This document shows, piece by piece, positions 1 to 11,572 of a stretch of DNA of 64,000 nucleotides. Position 1 is the stretch's first letter, and each line of letters opens with the position of its first letter. The stretch covers positions 79,400,330 through 79,464,329 of the forward strand of contig NC_079505.1 in assembly GCF_030052815.1 (NCBI RefSeq), in the 5' to 3' direction. A program made the translations under genes and the position numbers. The DNA comes from Hevea brasiliensis (Eukaryota; Streptophyta; Magnoliopsida; Malpighiales; Euphorbiaceae). The notes below the pieces were generated by a model. It saw only the letters and a list, made by a program, of their open reading frames with translations. It made no database searches and was not told the origin of the DNA.

Positions 1-2338
1 TTTTTTTTTTTTTAAAAATTTTTTGGATTTTTTTTTTCATTTGATTTTTTAAATTTTCAAATTTTTTTTTTCTTTTTTGATTTTTTTATCATTTTTTTGG
101 AGGACCGCGGTTTTTTCCTTTCATTTTTTTTCCTTTTCCTTCTCTTTTTTCTTCCCCCTTTTCTCTCTCCTCCTCCTCCCCCCTCCTCCCTCCCTCTCCC
201 TCTTTCCTCCCGTCCCTCCTCCCCTCCTCCTCCCCTCTCCTCCTCCTCCGCCGCCTCCCCGGCCTCCCGGCTGCCGCGGGGCCGCCTGCCTGCCGCTCCG
301 ACTCGAACTCGGCCGGCGCCGGCCCCCAACATCCGCCTCCCCGCAAGGGCGCCTTGTCTCACCAAGAAAATCACCTTGTGTCTCCACCATCCCAAGAAAA
401 TTGAGATGTCCAAAATCATCGAAGATTGATTTTGGTTTTTTTTCCATTTTTCATTTTTTTCCATTTTTTTTCATTTTTTTTTTTTGATAGATTTGGAACG
501 AATTAAATCGTCCGAATTTTAAACCACCATAAATTTCGAATGGAGAGGAAACAGAAAATTTTTTTTTTTTTTTTTTTTTTTTTTGGGTTTTCAAATGGGG
601 AATTTTTTTTTTTTTTTTTTTTAAAATTAAAAACAAAAAAATTTTGTAAGGCATGAAAATTGTATGGATTTAGTGGTATGAAAAATTCGTAAATGAACGC
701 GAAACAATTGCAGGACACGTGAATGGAATTCAAATTCGAAATCGATGGGGGCGAGGGCGATTGGATTTATAATTTCGCGGCGCCGGCATCGTTCGGCGTC
801 GGAATCGATCGAAAAAAAATAAACCAAACCTTGTTTTTTGGTTAGTTTACGTAATTTTCTAAATTAAAAAAAATTAAAAATAAAAATTAATAAAAGTAAA
901 AAATTAATTTTTTTTGATTAAAAATAGCAAAAAATTATATTTTAGTAAATGGAATTTTTTTTTTTTTTTAAATTGTTTTTTTTGTTTTTTTTTAAAAATG
1001 ATCAATAATAATTTATTAATTAAATTTTGATTTGATTTGAAATTGATGATGATTGAAAATTGGATGATATAATTGTGATTGATGGATTGTTTGATTGATT
1101 TGTTGTAATTTTGTGTGTTTTTTTGATTTTTTTGATATATGGGGGTTGGGAGTATATTTTTGGTTCTTTTAGATTTTAATTTTGCTCGGACTTATTTTTA
1201 AATTTTTTTTTATTTGTTTGTATGATTGTTTGATAATATTAAAAATGTTGTAATATGATGTAAAATATTTGACTTCTTTCTTAATATTTTTTTGATAAAA
1301 TATTAATAAATATTGTTTTATGTTTAAAATTATTAATTTAATTATATTATTATTATATTATATTTATATATATATATTTATATATATATGCATATATTTT
1401 ATTATATATATATTATTTATAATTATGTTGAAATATATTTGCCATGTTGCATTATGTGTGATAATGTTGTTAATGTGTTGTGTGTGTTGTGGTGTGTGTG
1501 TGGTGTGTGTGTGTGATGTGGTGTGGTGTGGATGGTGGGCGGTAAGGGTGGACAGATAATTGGAGTACTGGGAATCGGAAGAGATTCTCGATGCTTTGGG
1601 ACCTTGAGTAATTCACGGTGAGAGTTATGTAGTGGAGTTAGATTATTATTTAAGAGAGAGAGAGGGATGGGAGAGATTGGATTTGTATCAGTTGATTGTG
1701 ACAGATGTGTGATTTATTGTGAATTACCTTTGTGTGTTATGATGTATGTTGATGTGTGTTGTTGTTGTTCATGTTGCAATGTGCATTTATAGTGCATTTA
1801 TTAATTAGTTGTTATAGTTATTAGAGATATTATATTTTTGATCTATTTTTACTTCAAAAATTTTCAAAAATCTTTTGAGGAAATTATTTTTTTTTTTTTA
1901 GGCTTTTTTATTTATTTTTTGTGCTTTTTTTATATATTATATTTTTTTTTTTTTTTTTTATTTTTTTTTGAATTTTTAGCTTGTATTATTATTTGAATTT
2001 AGAAATTAATATTATTATCATGTGGGATATTTTTACATTATTTTAATTTTTTTTTGATGGATTGGAGATGATGATGGAGCTATTATTATTATTTATGTTG
2101 ATATTATGGAGAGTGTGAGTATGTGGAATATTGGATTGGATATTGTGTTTGGTCGGGTGGTGGGTTGAGTCAAAAAAAGAGTCCATTTTTTTCCATTTTA
2201 TGTTTTTTTTTTTTTTTTTGAAATAAAATGCAAAAAAATGGGGCGTGTGTAAAATGAGCAGTTAGGCTTATACCGGGCTCGGGGCTTACTTTTGGCCCAG
2301 TCTAAGTCTTGTGTCCGGCCATAGATTGGGTCGTGACA
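1..2338 (+). mobile_element. 3' part of a long LTR (Gypsy-type ends), 5' end outside window
   Basis: The segment ends in GGGTCGTGACA at 2328-2338, the same kind of terminus as the solo LTR ending at 55554 (GGATCGTGACA). Both are preceded by a comparable stretch of GGCTTAC and GGCCCAG-like motifs (about 2270-2330 here, 55470-55545 there). A long pyrimidine tract at about 118-255, followed by a short GC-rich patch (255-350), mirrors the pyrimidine-rich stretch 53160-53400 in the other LTR. The 5 bases after the end are CAATT, the expected target duplication if the insertion is intact; its partner would be left of the window. No coding capacity is visible; ORFs here are homopolymer artefacts. 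Orientation is inferred from the CA-terminal end. A solo LTR, a 3' LTR or a LARD edge are all possible. Confidence 0.55.
118..255 (+). repeat. Polypyrimidine tract
   Basis: An almost uninterrupted C/T run on the + strand (purine on the minus strand). It produces spurious Pro/Ser/Phe-rich and Glu/Arg/Gly-rich reading frames on the two strands. It sits in the inferred LTR at the place where the 52884-55554 LTR also has a pyrimidine-rich stretch. Confidence 0.8.
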
Positions 2339-2433
2339 CAATTAGTGTGATATTGATTGAGAAACATGCTTTGACATCACAATTTCATTGTGTACAGTAA
2401 GCACAAAGCTTGAAATTGGCTAACATTTTTCGA

Positions 2434-2650
2434 AATTAGTGTTGGTTATTTTATATCATCATATAAGTAGGCACTCAATGCCTATTCAAACGTTTTTAGA
2501 TACATTAATAAGAATATTTTTTCATTATCATTTTTTGTAAATATTTTTACTGAATTAAGTGTAGAAATAGCTACCAAACAACCATTAACCTTACTTTGTT
2601 CCTAATTATAAATAACTCGAAACCCAATCCTAAGCGTCTAATGACCCAGA
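2434..2650 (+). repeat. Diverged dispersed repeat, copy 1 (LTR-like)
   Basis: It shares an ordered series of short blocks with 6580-6810: TCGAAATT, then CATATAA(G/A)TAGGC, then CCTATTCAA followed by GTTTTTA, then TTACTTT and AACTCGA, then an ACCCA(G/A) near the end. The ATATAAATAGGC block in copy 2 looks like a TATA box, which suggests an old LTR. The similarity was read by eye only. Confidence 0.45.
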
Positions 2651-3471
2651 CATCCACGACCACATCAATATATAATCACATGTAGCTAAAGGAGCTCCTA
2701 ATCGATTTTTTTTTTTTTTTTTAAAGGTCTTAATAGATGCTATTCTCATTGACAAACAAAAAATGCTAATTTCAATTATGAAACATATGCATCTTAAATA
2801 TTGAGTACTTTCTTTGTGTACCTTAAAAATTGGGCACACGAGCCAGCAGGCAGGGTGGTAGATGAACAGCAGGGGATGGGCACACGTGAGCTGCTGCTCT
2901 TGCACCATTCAACCTTGCTTACGTAGAGAGGGAACCACATCTGAACGTTTGTAATTTAAATTTAAAATTAAGAAAACAATTAATTAAAGAGAGCTTTTTC
3001 TTCCTCGGTGATTCTCGTAAAAATAATGTCTAATGCAGGGCAAAACGGGATCGTGCAATATTGGTGGGGCCCTAGAGTATCGCAAATGTGAGTTGGCCAC
3101 GTGATAGGGGAGGCGAAGATGTGGGTAGGCAGGCAGGCATTTTTAATCACGTGATGCGGTGTGGATTTCACAGAGAAACTGACACCTGCGACAAGAGATG
3201 GCAAATAACTAAGGGGGAAATTAAAAGGTGTATTGCCCAAGGCATGGGAGAGAGAGAGAAGAATTTAATTTTTTTATGTTATTTAAGTAATTTTTATGTA
3301 TTATTTTTATATTAATTTAATTTATTATTATTATTATTATTATTCGTGGCCATTTACGTTGTTAAAAATATAGCAAAGTTTAACGACCCCTAACGCTAAG
3401 TAGCGTAAGTGTTGGATTATGCTATTTTCGCGTTTGTTTTGTTATTTACTAACTTCAAGGTATCTTGCTTT

Positions 3472-3766
3472 GTCATTTGTCTTTACTCGCTCGCTCGCCG
3501 TAATCCGTAAAATCTTTCTCGTCCACTAAACCTGACACCAAAATGTTAGCTTTTGTCTAAAATGAGACTATAATTTTTTTTTTATTATCATTAAAATTTT
3601 TTTATATTTATATGAATATTATTTTAATTTTTTAAATTAAAAAAAATTCTTAATTTTTTTACGATGCTTAAGGGATAAAATATATTAAAAAAAAAATTGT
3701 TTTGTCATTGTTTTTAATCTCCCATCGTAATTCGTAAAATCTTCTCCGTCTACTAAACCTGACATC
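3472..3766 (+). repeat. Pair of about 68-bp direct repeats
   Basis: Copy A at 3472-3539 and copy B at 3701-3766 share GTAAT(C/T)CGTAAAATCTT, then TC(C)GTC(C/T)ACTAAACC and TGACA(C/T)C, preceded by a TTGTCATT block. The spacer is about 160 bp of AT-rich DNA. They could be the ends of a very short element or a local duplication. Confidence 0.6.
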
Positions 3767-6579
3767 GTTCTTTGGCCTTTTTTCTTTATAAATTTTAATT
3801 TAAAATTTTTTATGCTCTCCATAAAAAAATAGCTTTTATAAATTGCATATGCATTATGTTAATTAACTAGAAAAAGGGAAAGAAGAAATTAATTACTTAA
3901 ATTTTGTGCTTCTATCTATTCATATATTTTTTTTGTATGAAAGAAATTCTAATTTTGGGTTTAAAATTAGTATAGTTTTTGGATAATTGATGGGTGGAAG
4001 CAGAGGACAAAGGACAACCTTGACTCTCCAAGCCTTTTAAAATTATTGTGTATATATATATATAACATTTAGGAAGAAAAAATAATTTATATTTTATTAT
4101 GTTAAATATAATATAAAATATTAAAATACATATTTCTCATCATATATACCATAAATTTTTATAATATTAATTCTCTGAAAAATTTATAACTTAATTGTAT
4201 TTTATTATTATAATTTTTTAGTATGAATTATTTTTAACTAATTTTTATATATAATATTGATCCTTTTTCTGGCTACGCCTTGAACGCGATTGGGACCCAG
4301 GGAGTGACCCAAAGCAGCGTTTGGTTGGTTGGGCCACGAGTGGCAGTAGAGTTTGTAATAAACGTCCTTTAGTAATTTTTGCACGTGAGTTGCGGGGTCA
4401 ACTCACGTGGCCCACCATTTTACATCTGTGACGACAAGGCATGAAAATGACTAGACATCACTTCTCACGTTACGTACATTTTCCTCTCTCAAGCCTTCTT
4501 TGGGTCTATCTTCACTGCTCCACCACACATTCCTTGTCACGTGCTTTCTCACTAATTAAACCTTCTATTAATTTCACGTAATTAACAATTACCACTTAAC
4601 CTCTCCATCTTTAACATTTTTAATATCAACAAAGTTATCTAAATTGCCTTTCATATATGAAAATTAATATGGGTTTGTGATTAGAAAAATAGTTGTGCAT
4701 TAATTAAGTTTAATTTGATGGGTAATAACGGATTAATCGAAATTGAAAAATTCGTACAATTAATTATGGATGGCAAAACTGATCCGCATGGGGTAGTGAG
4801 ATTAAGATCACTAATTGAGCAAGAAAATGATCTTTTTTTAGATGAGACGGCATTGAGACGTTCTAACAAACTCTGGGGGCAGATCTCACTGCAAATAGGA
4901 TTCCATAGGACCATGAAAGCTCCATCTCTTTATGCATACGTGTACCTTATCATGTTATGGCCTCTTTCTAAAATTTTGGGGCTTTTGTAGTTTTCTTAGA
5001 CTAATCCCAAGCATTTTTTAAAATATTATCATATTATTTTTAATTAGAAAGTATGAATTATATTGAATTATCAGCTAGTTAATCATTATTAATATTATTA
5101 ATTATACAGTATTTAATTATTTTAATGTGTAAAATAACTCGATCACTTTTATAAGTTTATATTAATAATGATTAATATATAATTTAATGAAAATTTTCTT
5201 AAATATAATAAATATTTGATAAATTATTTCTAATAAATAAAATATATTATATAATTTGCCAGAGTGTGAATGATGGCCTTGATTGTGGGGCTTAAAAGAT
5301 AACCAAATGTTGAGCATATTTACTATATATTTATAAAGATTGGTTGGATAACATTAGCCCAAGATTCCAACAAAATTAGAAAATTAAGACACGCACATTC
5401 ATGCTTCGTGCAAACAATTGGCAGAATGAGGCTGGCAAACCCTTGGCATGTCGCTATAACGTGTACTGTATGTAATAAATAAAAAAGTGCCACTTCCACC
5501 GTACCATATATGTGTTATTTATTAGACATGACAATATAAGGCTGAGTACATGAACCTATGTTGTATGTATACTATTTGAGTTCATCATAAATTTAATTAG
5601 AATTTAATTATTTTTTGCCATTTGTATTTGTCCGAATTTAATTAATTTAAAGTAATTCATATGGGTTTTAATTTTTATAATTTAAGAAAAATTATATATA
5701 TTTTTTATAAATATATAATGTATTATAGTAAATATATTTTATAATTTATTTGTATAAAAAATAAGAATGACATTGGGAACTAACCACCTTTGAAGAATGA
5801 GAAGAAGAAAGTCCCGCATTTCGCGGCAGTAGAAAGGGAGAGGGAAGGCACGTGACATTACCACCTTTACCACCAACATCCTCTGGCGACACAAAATAAC
5901 AAGGGAAAGGGTTAATTGAAAAGGTTAGTAGTCAGATAATGGGGATCTGTGCGCTAATCATGTTGTAATTAGCGTTGTCTTGTTAATCTCACGGGGTCAA
6001 CGGGTAACCGTTGTTAGTCAACTAATTGTACTACTATTGGTTACGGGTCCTGTGAGGCACGTCGCACTGACAATCAATTAGTACTAGTAATTTTTTTAAT
6101 TACTAGTTATTAATAAAATATTTTCTACATCAATCTCATAGAAATTTCAGATTAATTAAAAAATAGTCAGTGCAACATAAATGTACTTATAATGTTTTAT
6201 CAAAGTTTTATTTAAGAGTAAGATTTCAATTTGATATTTTTTCTCAAATTTTTTAATAGTTTGTCCCAAAATTCAAACTGATTTTCATTGGTTTGGATCT
6301 CTTTTGTCGGAACCAATCTAATAGAGAATGGACCCAATAAGTACAACAATATGAAAAATAGATTTGCAAAGTTTATTTAGTTATGTCAATCCAGAACACA
6401 AAAAAATCAGAATGAGCAATTCACTGAACTAGTTTTGGCATAGCTCGTATTAGTAAGAATGAGTTCAGTATGGTGTGGATGTGACAAACCATTAAGAATG
6501 ATAAATGAAATCATCATTCAGAATTATGCTGATAATGTATAATTTTATAATATACGATATGCACAACTCGACATTTATC

Positions 6580-6810
6580 GATAGAATCTCGAAATTCATG
6601 CTTAGGTATTCCTTACCACCATATAAATAGGCTCCAAGCACCTATTCAAGTATGTTTTTATATTTTACACATTTTCCTTCGCTGTGATGTTAATCATTAA
6701 AAGTATTTTCTAACTTAAATATTGAAATGACTGCCATTGGATTGTCGATCTTACTTTCTTTGTGTTTTTAAGCAACTCGACATCTACTTAAATCGCATTA
6801 GAGACCCAAG
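6580..6810 (+). repeat. Diverged dispersed repeat, copy 2 (LTR-like)
   Basis: Same orientation as copy 1, about 4.1 kb downstream. It carries ATATAAATAGGC near 6621, a plausible TATA box. The two copies could be the LTRs of one decayed element spanning about 2.4-6.8 kb, or independent insertions. No gag or pol motif was found between them. Confidence 0.45.
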
Positions 6811-7255
6811 AACATCATTAGGCAACATTATTTTCTTATAGAGTTGTGAATACATTATTTAAAAAACTATGATAAAAAATTAATTTAATTTATTATACTG
6901 GAATTTATATGCAACATAATTTCCTTATAATAAAAAAAACTATGGTTGAATGTGTTTGAATTTGACTAAGTTTTAATCGAATTTTAGTTCTAACATTATG
7001 TAATTCAAATAAAAGTTGTGTTCAAATTGAGCATATAATACTAACTAAAATAGTTCACGAGTTTTATCAAATATTTGAAATTTTAATATAATTTGAAACT
7101 TTTAGTTTTATATATATGAAATCTAAATAATATTTTGTGAATTTTAATTTTAATTAATTCAAATTATTAAAGTTTTAGTTATAATTTTTTTTATTAACTA
7201 ATATAAAAATTCTTAACTCTAATTTTTAATTTAATTAAATATTATTTAAATTAAA

Positions 7256-7290
<35 letters not shown>

Positions 7291-7292
7291 AA
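7256..7292. repeat. T15A22 perfect inverted homopolymer
   Basis: Fifteen T are followed directly by 22 A, a self-complementary sequence able to extrude a hairpin. The length may be affected by sequencing or assembly in homopolymers. Confidence 0.85.
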
Positions 7293-8932
7293 TATCTTAC
7301 ATTTATGAAAGTTGAAACTAAAAAAATTGTGAGCTTTTTGGGTGATCATCAGTAAGCATTTCTTTCACAAGTGGTTACCCTCATTTTTTTTTTTTTCAAA
7401 TAGTTGTTACTTTTGCTAAATGGCTAAATCAAATGTTCGGTCTACACGATCAAATTATTCAAATCTAGATAATTGCTATTATATTTTATATAAATGATTT
7501 TTTTTAAATTTTTATATAAAAGTATAGTAGTATTAAATTTTATATTTTAAAATTGTATTTTATCTTCGTTTAATGGAAGCTCTATTTTTTTTTAAAAAGA
7601 AAAACTTATAAAATTAAGTAACTTGACTTAATAATATTGCTTAAAAACTTGCCATCTGGCATATATAATTTAAAAGTTGAAACTTAGATAATAGCATGTG
7701 AAATTAAGTCATATGACTCAATAATAATGCTTAAAAAAAGCCATGTGATATATAAATTTAAAAAATAATAAACATATGTAATTATTCAAATTATTTTAAA
7801 TTTATTTAACTTTCAATTTTTGAAAATTTGCTGGCACAATTTCTTACAAACCAATAATTAAAAATGAGAATTATCGAAATAATTGTACTAAAAATATAAA
7901 GAAATATGTCATATTTTTTTTATTAGAATCGAGTGTGATGATTGCTTTTCACAATAATTTTATTTTTTTATCATAATTAATTAAAATTTTATTATTAATA
8001 AAATTTAAAATATAATTTTAAAAATATAAAATATTATCAAATTATATTACAAAATAAAATATTAAATAATTTGTGAAACGCACATGACTAAGCTAAGCCA
8101 AGTCAAGTAACAATTAAATAATAGAAGTATGTTATTGAGTAAAATTAAACATAAAAAATTATACTGGATAAAAAGTAAATCAATATTTTAATACTACGAT
8201 AACTTCACCCCCACAGGATTACAACCAAGGACAGTACCCTGATCCACTCATCGCAGTGTTTTGTCGTTTTAACGGCAGAATGAGAGCCTGAGCGGCGATA
8301 AACGCCGCTAGGTAAACAAATCTTATTTTTCTGGAAGTAAATAAATAAATAAGTAAATAAATAATTTTAAATACCTTATCGGGATTGCTAAAGAATTGCT
8401 CTAAAAACAAAGAAAATTATTGAGTTCCGTGTGTCGCACACCTTGTTCCTGTTAGTAAACGGGAAAAAAAAAAAAAGTAATATCTCACATGTCGCAACCA
8501 ACCCTTATCAATATCAGTCACCGTAACGCCGTCAACCCCCGCCGCAACGACGTTAAGTAAACGCTGTTTTCGCGTAACGGAAAACAACGAAGCAAGGCGA
8601 GCAAGAAAACTGTTTAAAAATTAAAACATCTCAAAGCAAGCACCACACCAGAGAAGAGAGAGAGAGAGAGTCTCCTACCTGTTGCCCTTTCTTTGACACC
8701 GCTGTATGTTAAGAAGAAAATAACTTTTTCTTTTAGGAAAAAAGAAGAGATATTTTTGGTCGAAATTCGAAAAAGATTCTTTAAGCATTTTATATCTGGG
8801 AATTCCGTTCGATTTCCACCAGAATTTATCATCCGGTTAAGATCAATTTCTCTTTATATTTTGGTGCTGAAATGGTTTTTGACGCATTTCCCAGCTGGAA
8901 CTTCACGTAAATTTCCATAATTCAGATCAGAG

Positions 8933-9136
8933 GTAAGCAGCCATGTCCTTAGCTCTATTCCACCTTGTTACTTTGCTTAATTCATATTGTTTCGACCCGA
9001 TTACTATTCTTCATCTTCTCCTACTCTATTCCAGAATTGCTTATGTTATTTGGAAGTTTTGACTTGAATTCATGAGTATTTTATTTTAGCTCTCGTTGAT
9101 GATAATTGTCATTTTTTACCCATAATTTTGTGGCAG
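8933..9136 (+). other. Predicted 5'-leader intron of BIM1
   Basis: A strong donor, AGAG|GTAAGC, begins at 8933 and an acceptor, GTGGCAG|ATTC, ends at 9136. The flanking sequence (GA-repeat start near 8655, then 9137-9599) lacks the long AT runs of the intergenic DNA. I infer a spliced 5' leader of roughly 700-750 nt. The transcription start is not determined. Confidence 0.5.
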
Positions 9137-9330
9137 ATTCGGTATATCTGAGATTTGGAGCTCTGTTGGTGATTCTAGCGGTGAAGTCAATTCTGGAGTT
9201 GAATAGTGTTTGAGAGAATTTTCTGGCGAAAGGAAAAAAAAAAAAATCAGAAGAGAGCATTTCGAACACAGCTGCTGGGAATCGGAGTCTTAACGTTCAA
9301 ATCCAGACCTCAATTTGCGTAGGGAATTAA

Positions 9331-9369
9331 ATGCTACTCCGATCTCAGGCGGAGCCCTCACATCTATAA
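9331..9369 (+). promoter_or_regulatory. Upstream ORF 1 in the BIM1 leader (12 aa)
   Basis: ATG at 9331 and stop TAA at 9367-9369 lie within the predicted leader exon 9137-9599, ahead of the main start at 9600. If transcribed as predicted, it could lower translation of the main ORF. The peptide is not recognised. Confidence 0.4.
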
Positions 9370-9423
9370 AAATATTCTGCTTTTGCTAGAGAAACGGATC
9401 TGACAACAAGGAGAAGCATTTAC

Positions 9424-9519
9424 ATGAAACAGAAGAATCTCTTGAGTTTTCAAAATCTGGAAATCAGCCCCCCAGCTCCAGAATCCAAACAGTTTCGTAA
9501 AATAGTTCATAGATATTGA
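9424..9519 (+). promoter_or_regulatory. Upstream ORF 2 in the BIM1 leader (31 aa)
   Basis: ATG at 9424 and TGA at 9517-9519, ending 80 bases before the main ATG. It is in the same predicted leader exon as uORF 1. The peptide starts MKQKNLLSF and ends HRY. Whether it is conserved cannot be judged from one sequence. Confidence 0.4.
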
Positions 9520-9599
9520 TCACCGGAATAATTCAGAGTTCCTTTCTTCCAAAAAAAAAAAAAGGAAATAAAGTTGGTTCAAAGCCATCTCGGTCGAGG

Positions 9600-11532
9600 A
9601 TGGAGCTTCCTCAACAACAGCGTCTCTTCGAAACCGAAGGTATTTCAGAAACATATTTTTGTTTTCTGGTTTACATTTTTGGATGGGCGTAAACTGATTT
9701 TTATTTTTTGGAAACAAAAGCTAAGTAAAGATTTGGAAAACGGATTTTGGTTATTAACCGTGGTTTAGAAGCATATTTTCTACAGGAAGGAAGCCAACAC
9801 ACGACTTTCTCTCACTGTACAGTCATTCAGCTGTCCAACAAGATCCAAGGCCACCTTCTCAAGGTAACTTTATTTATTTATTTATTTTTAAATTTTCGCT
9901 CGATTTAAGATCTCAAAAAACTATAATAAAACATCCAAAAAAAAATACACTGATTTGTTCTTTAGTGTTTTCTTATTATTAGTAATAGTATTTTTCTAAA
10001 AAAAATGAGGATGATAAATGGTGGTAGTTTTGATTTGATGAGAGAAGAAATATGAAGTGGTATCATTTGTATTAGATTTGTATCTATTGTTTGCGGATCG
10101 ATTTGTCTATGCACGTGATAAGTATTGAATCATGGATCTGGGCCATAAATTGGGGGTGGGCCAGCTCAAGAGTAGGCTTCGCCCAATCCGAAAAGAAAAG
10201 TGTTGGCAGTTAGCAATTAGCACCATCGAATTGGGGGGCACCGGGATTCTGTAATTTGTTGATGGGACCCATTCTGTAGTTTGCCATGATCTTGATGTGT
10301 CACATGCTGCATGCTATTCGCATTCACAGATCATACTGTGGAGAGGAGATACATAGGCCTGTTTTTCAATCATGAAAATTGCATAAGATTAGTTATTTAT
10401 TTATTATTTACAAAAAAGGGAATCAAGAACAAGGGACTCAAATTTGGGTCTTGCTGTTTGGCAGATGAGTGATATATATTAGCCATTACATAAAATCAGA
10501 TTTAAGTGGCATATGATCAGTTTATATATTGTAGATTCAGACTAAATTAAATATAGTGAATTGAATTATGCAACCCTCGACTAGAATTCTGCTAATCCTT
10601 GTAAATACGTTCCTTATAACAGCAAATCCAAAAGCAATAAATGACTTTTATTTTATTTTTTCAAATTTAATGCATGTCTATATATATATGTATAGCAGTA
10701 GCAATTGCTATTTGGAATTTGAGAATTTTTTTTTTTAACTTTGTTTTTCTTAATTATTTATTCTGAAACAAAAAGTTGATTTGCGATTGGTAATTAGCCA
10801 CAATAATATTGCAACCCCTGATTATGCATTTAAATCATCGTTTCCATTGGAGCCCCTTTTACAAAAGCAAATAATCTGCTTTGATTCTTTTATATATGTT
10901 AGTGATTTCTGTACATCATTTCCTCTATTTTTTTGAGTTTACTTCTATGATATTTGCATTATTTTCCATTAGATTCCCTTAACAAGCATGGATCTGCTTT
11001 CGTAAAACGGGCCCCAATATTTCTTCTTGCCATTAGGGTTGTAATTTTTTCGTCCTAATATTTCTTTTGCATGAATAGCAGCTTTTACTGAGGCCTATAT
11101 CTAATAAAATCTCCATTTCTTCCATGCATGGACAGGTTTACTCAAGACTCATGATTTTCTACAACCACTAGAACGGGCTGGGAAGGCCACTGCTAAAGAA
11201 GAAACCACCGGTGAGATTTCATACATTGAAAAGGCGCCGCCTCCCCCACCACCACCCTCAGTGGAGCACATTCTCCCTGGTGGCATTGGAACTTACAGTA
11301 TTAGTCACATTTCCAATTATTTCAATCAAAGAATCCCGAAGCCAGAGGGTAGCACAATATTCACCGTAGCTCAAGCAAGTAGTACAGATAAAAATGAGGA
11401 GCATTCCAACTGCAGTTCTTATACCGGAAGTGGATTCACTCTGTGGGAAGAATCTGCATTGAAGGTAAAGCCAGGGAAGGAGAATGACGGAGAAAGATCC
11501 GACACTGTAAGAGGTAACATTTCTTTTTCTTT

Positions 11533-11572
<40 letters not shown>

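Larger units (their letters stand above)
2339..8640. other. Intergenic, AT-rich, repeat relics, no supported gene
   Basis: No coding exon could be supported. It contains two diverged copies of one repeat (about 2434-2650 and 6580-6810), a pair of direct repeats (3472-3539 and 3701-3766), a TTA microsatellite near 3327-3345 and a T15A22 run at 7256-7292. Stretches at about 4260-4560, 5780-6060 and 8210-8630 are less AT-rich and hold CACGTG/ACGT motifs. The last may be the promoter region of the bHLH gene that follows. A 91-codon frame at 4715-4990 has no recognisable motif and is not called. Confidence 0.7.

Noticed and set aside
57..487. Overlapping 85-136-codon frames on both strands near the window start
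   Set aside because: They are translations of homopolymer and pyrimidine-rich DNA (poly-Phe/Ser/Pro versus poly-Glu/Lys/Gly) with no domain, and lie inside an inferred LTR.
1320..1559. 79-codon frame, Ile/Tyr then Cys/Val rich
   Set aside because: Arises from an AT run followed by a GT/TGTGG simple repeat; no gene-like composition.
4681..4990. 91-codon plus-strand frame and its minus-strand partner
   Set aside because: Some gene-like composition, but no recognised motif, no exon partner and an AT-rich setting. Kept out for lack of support.
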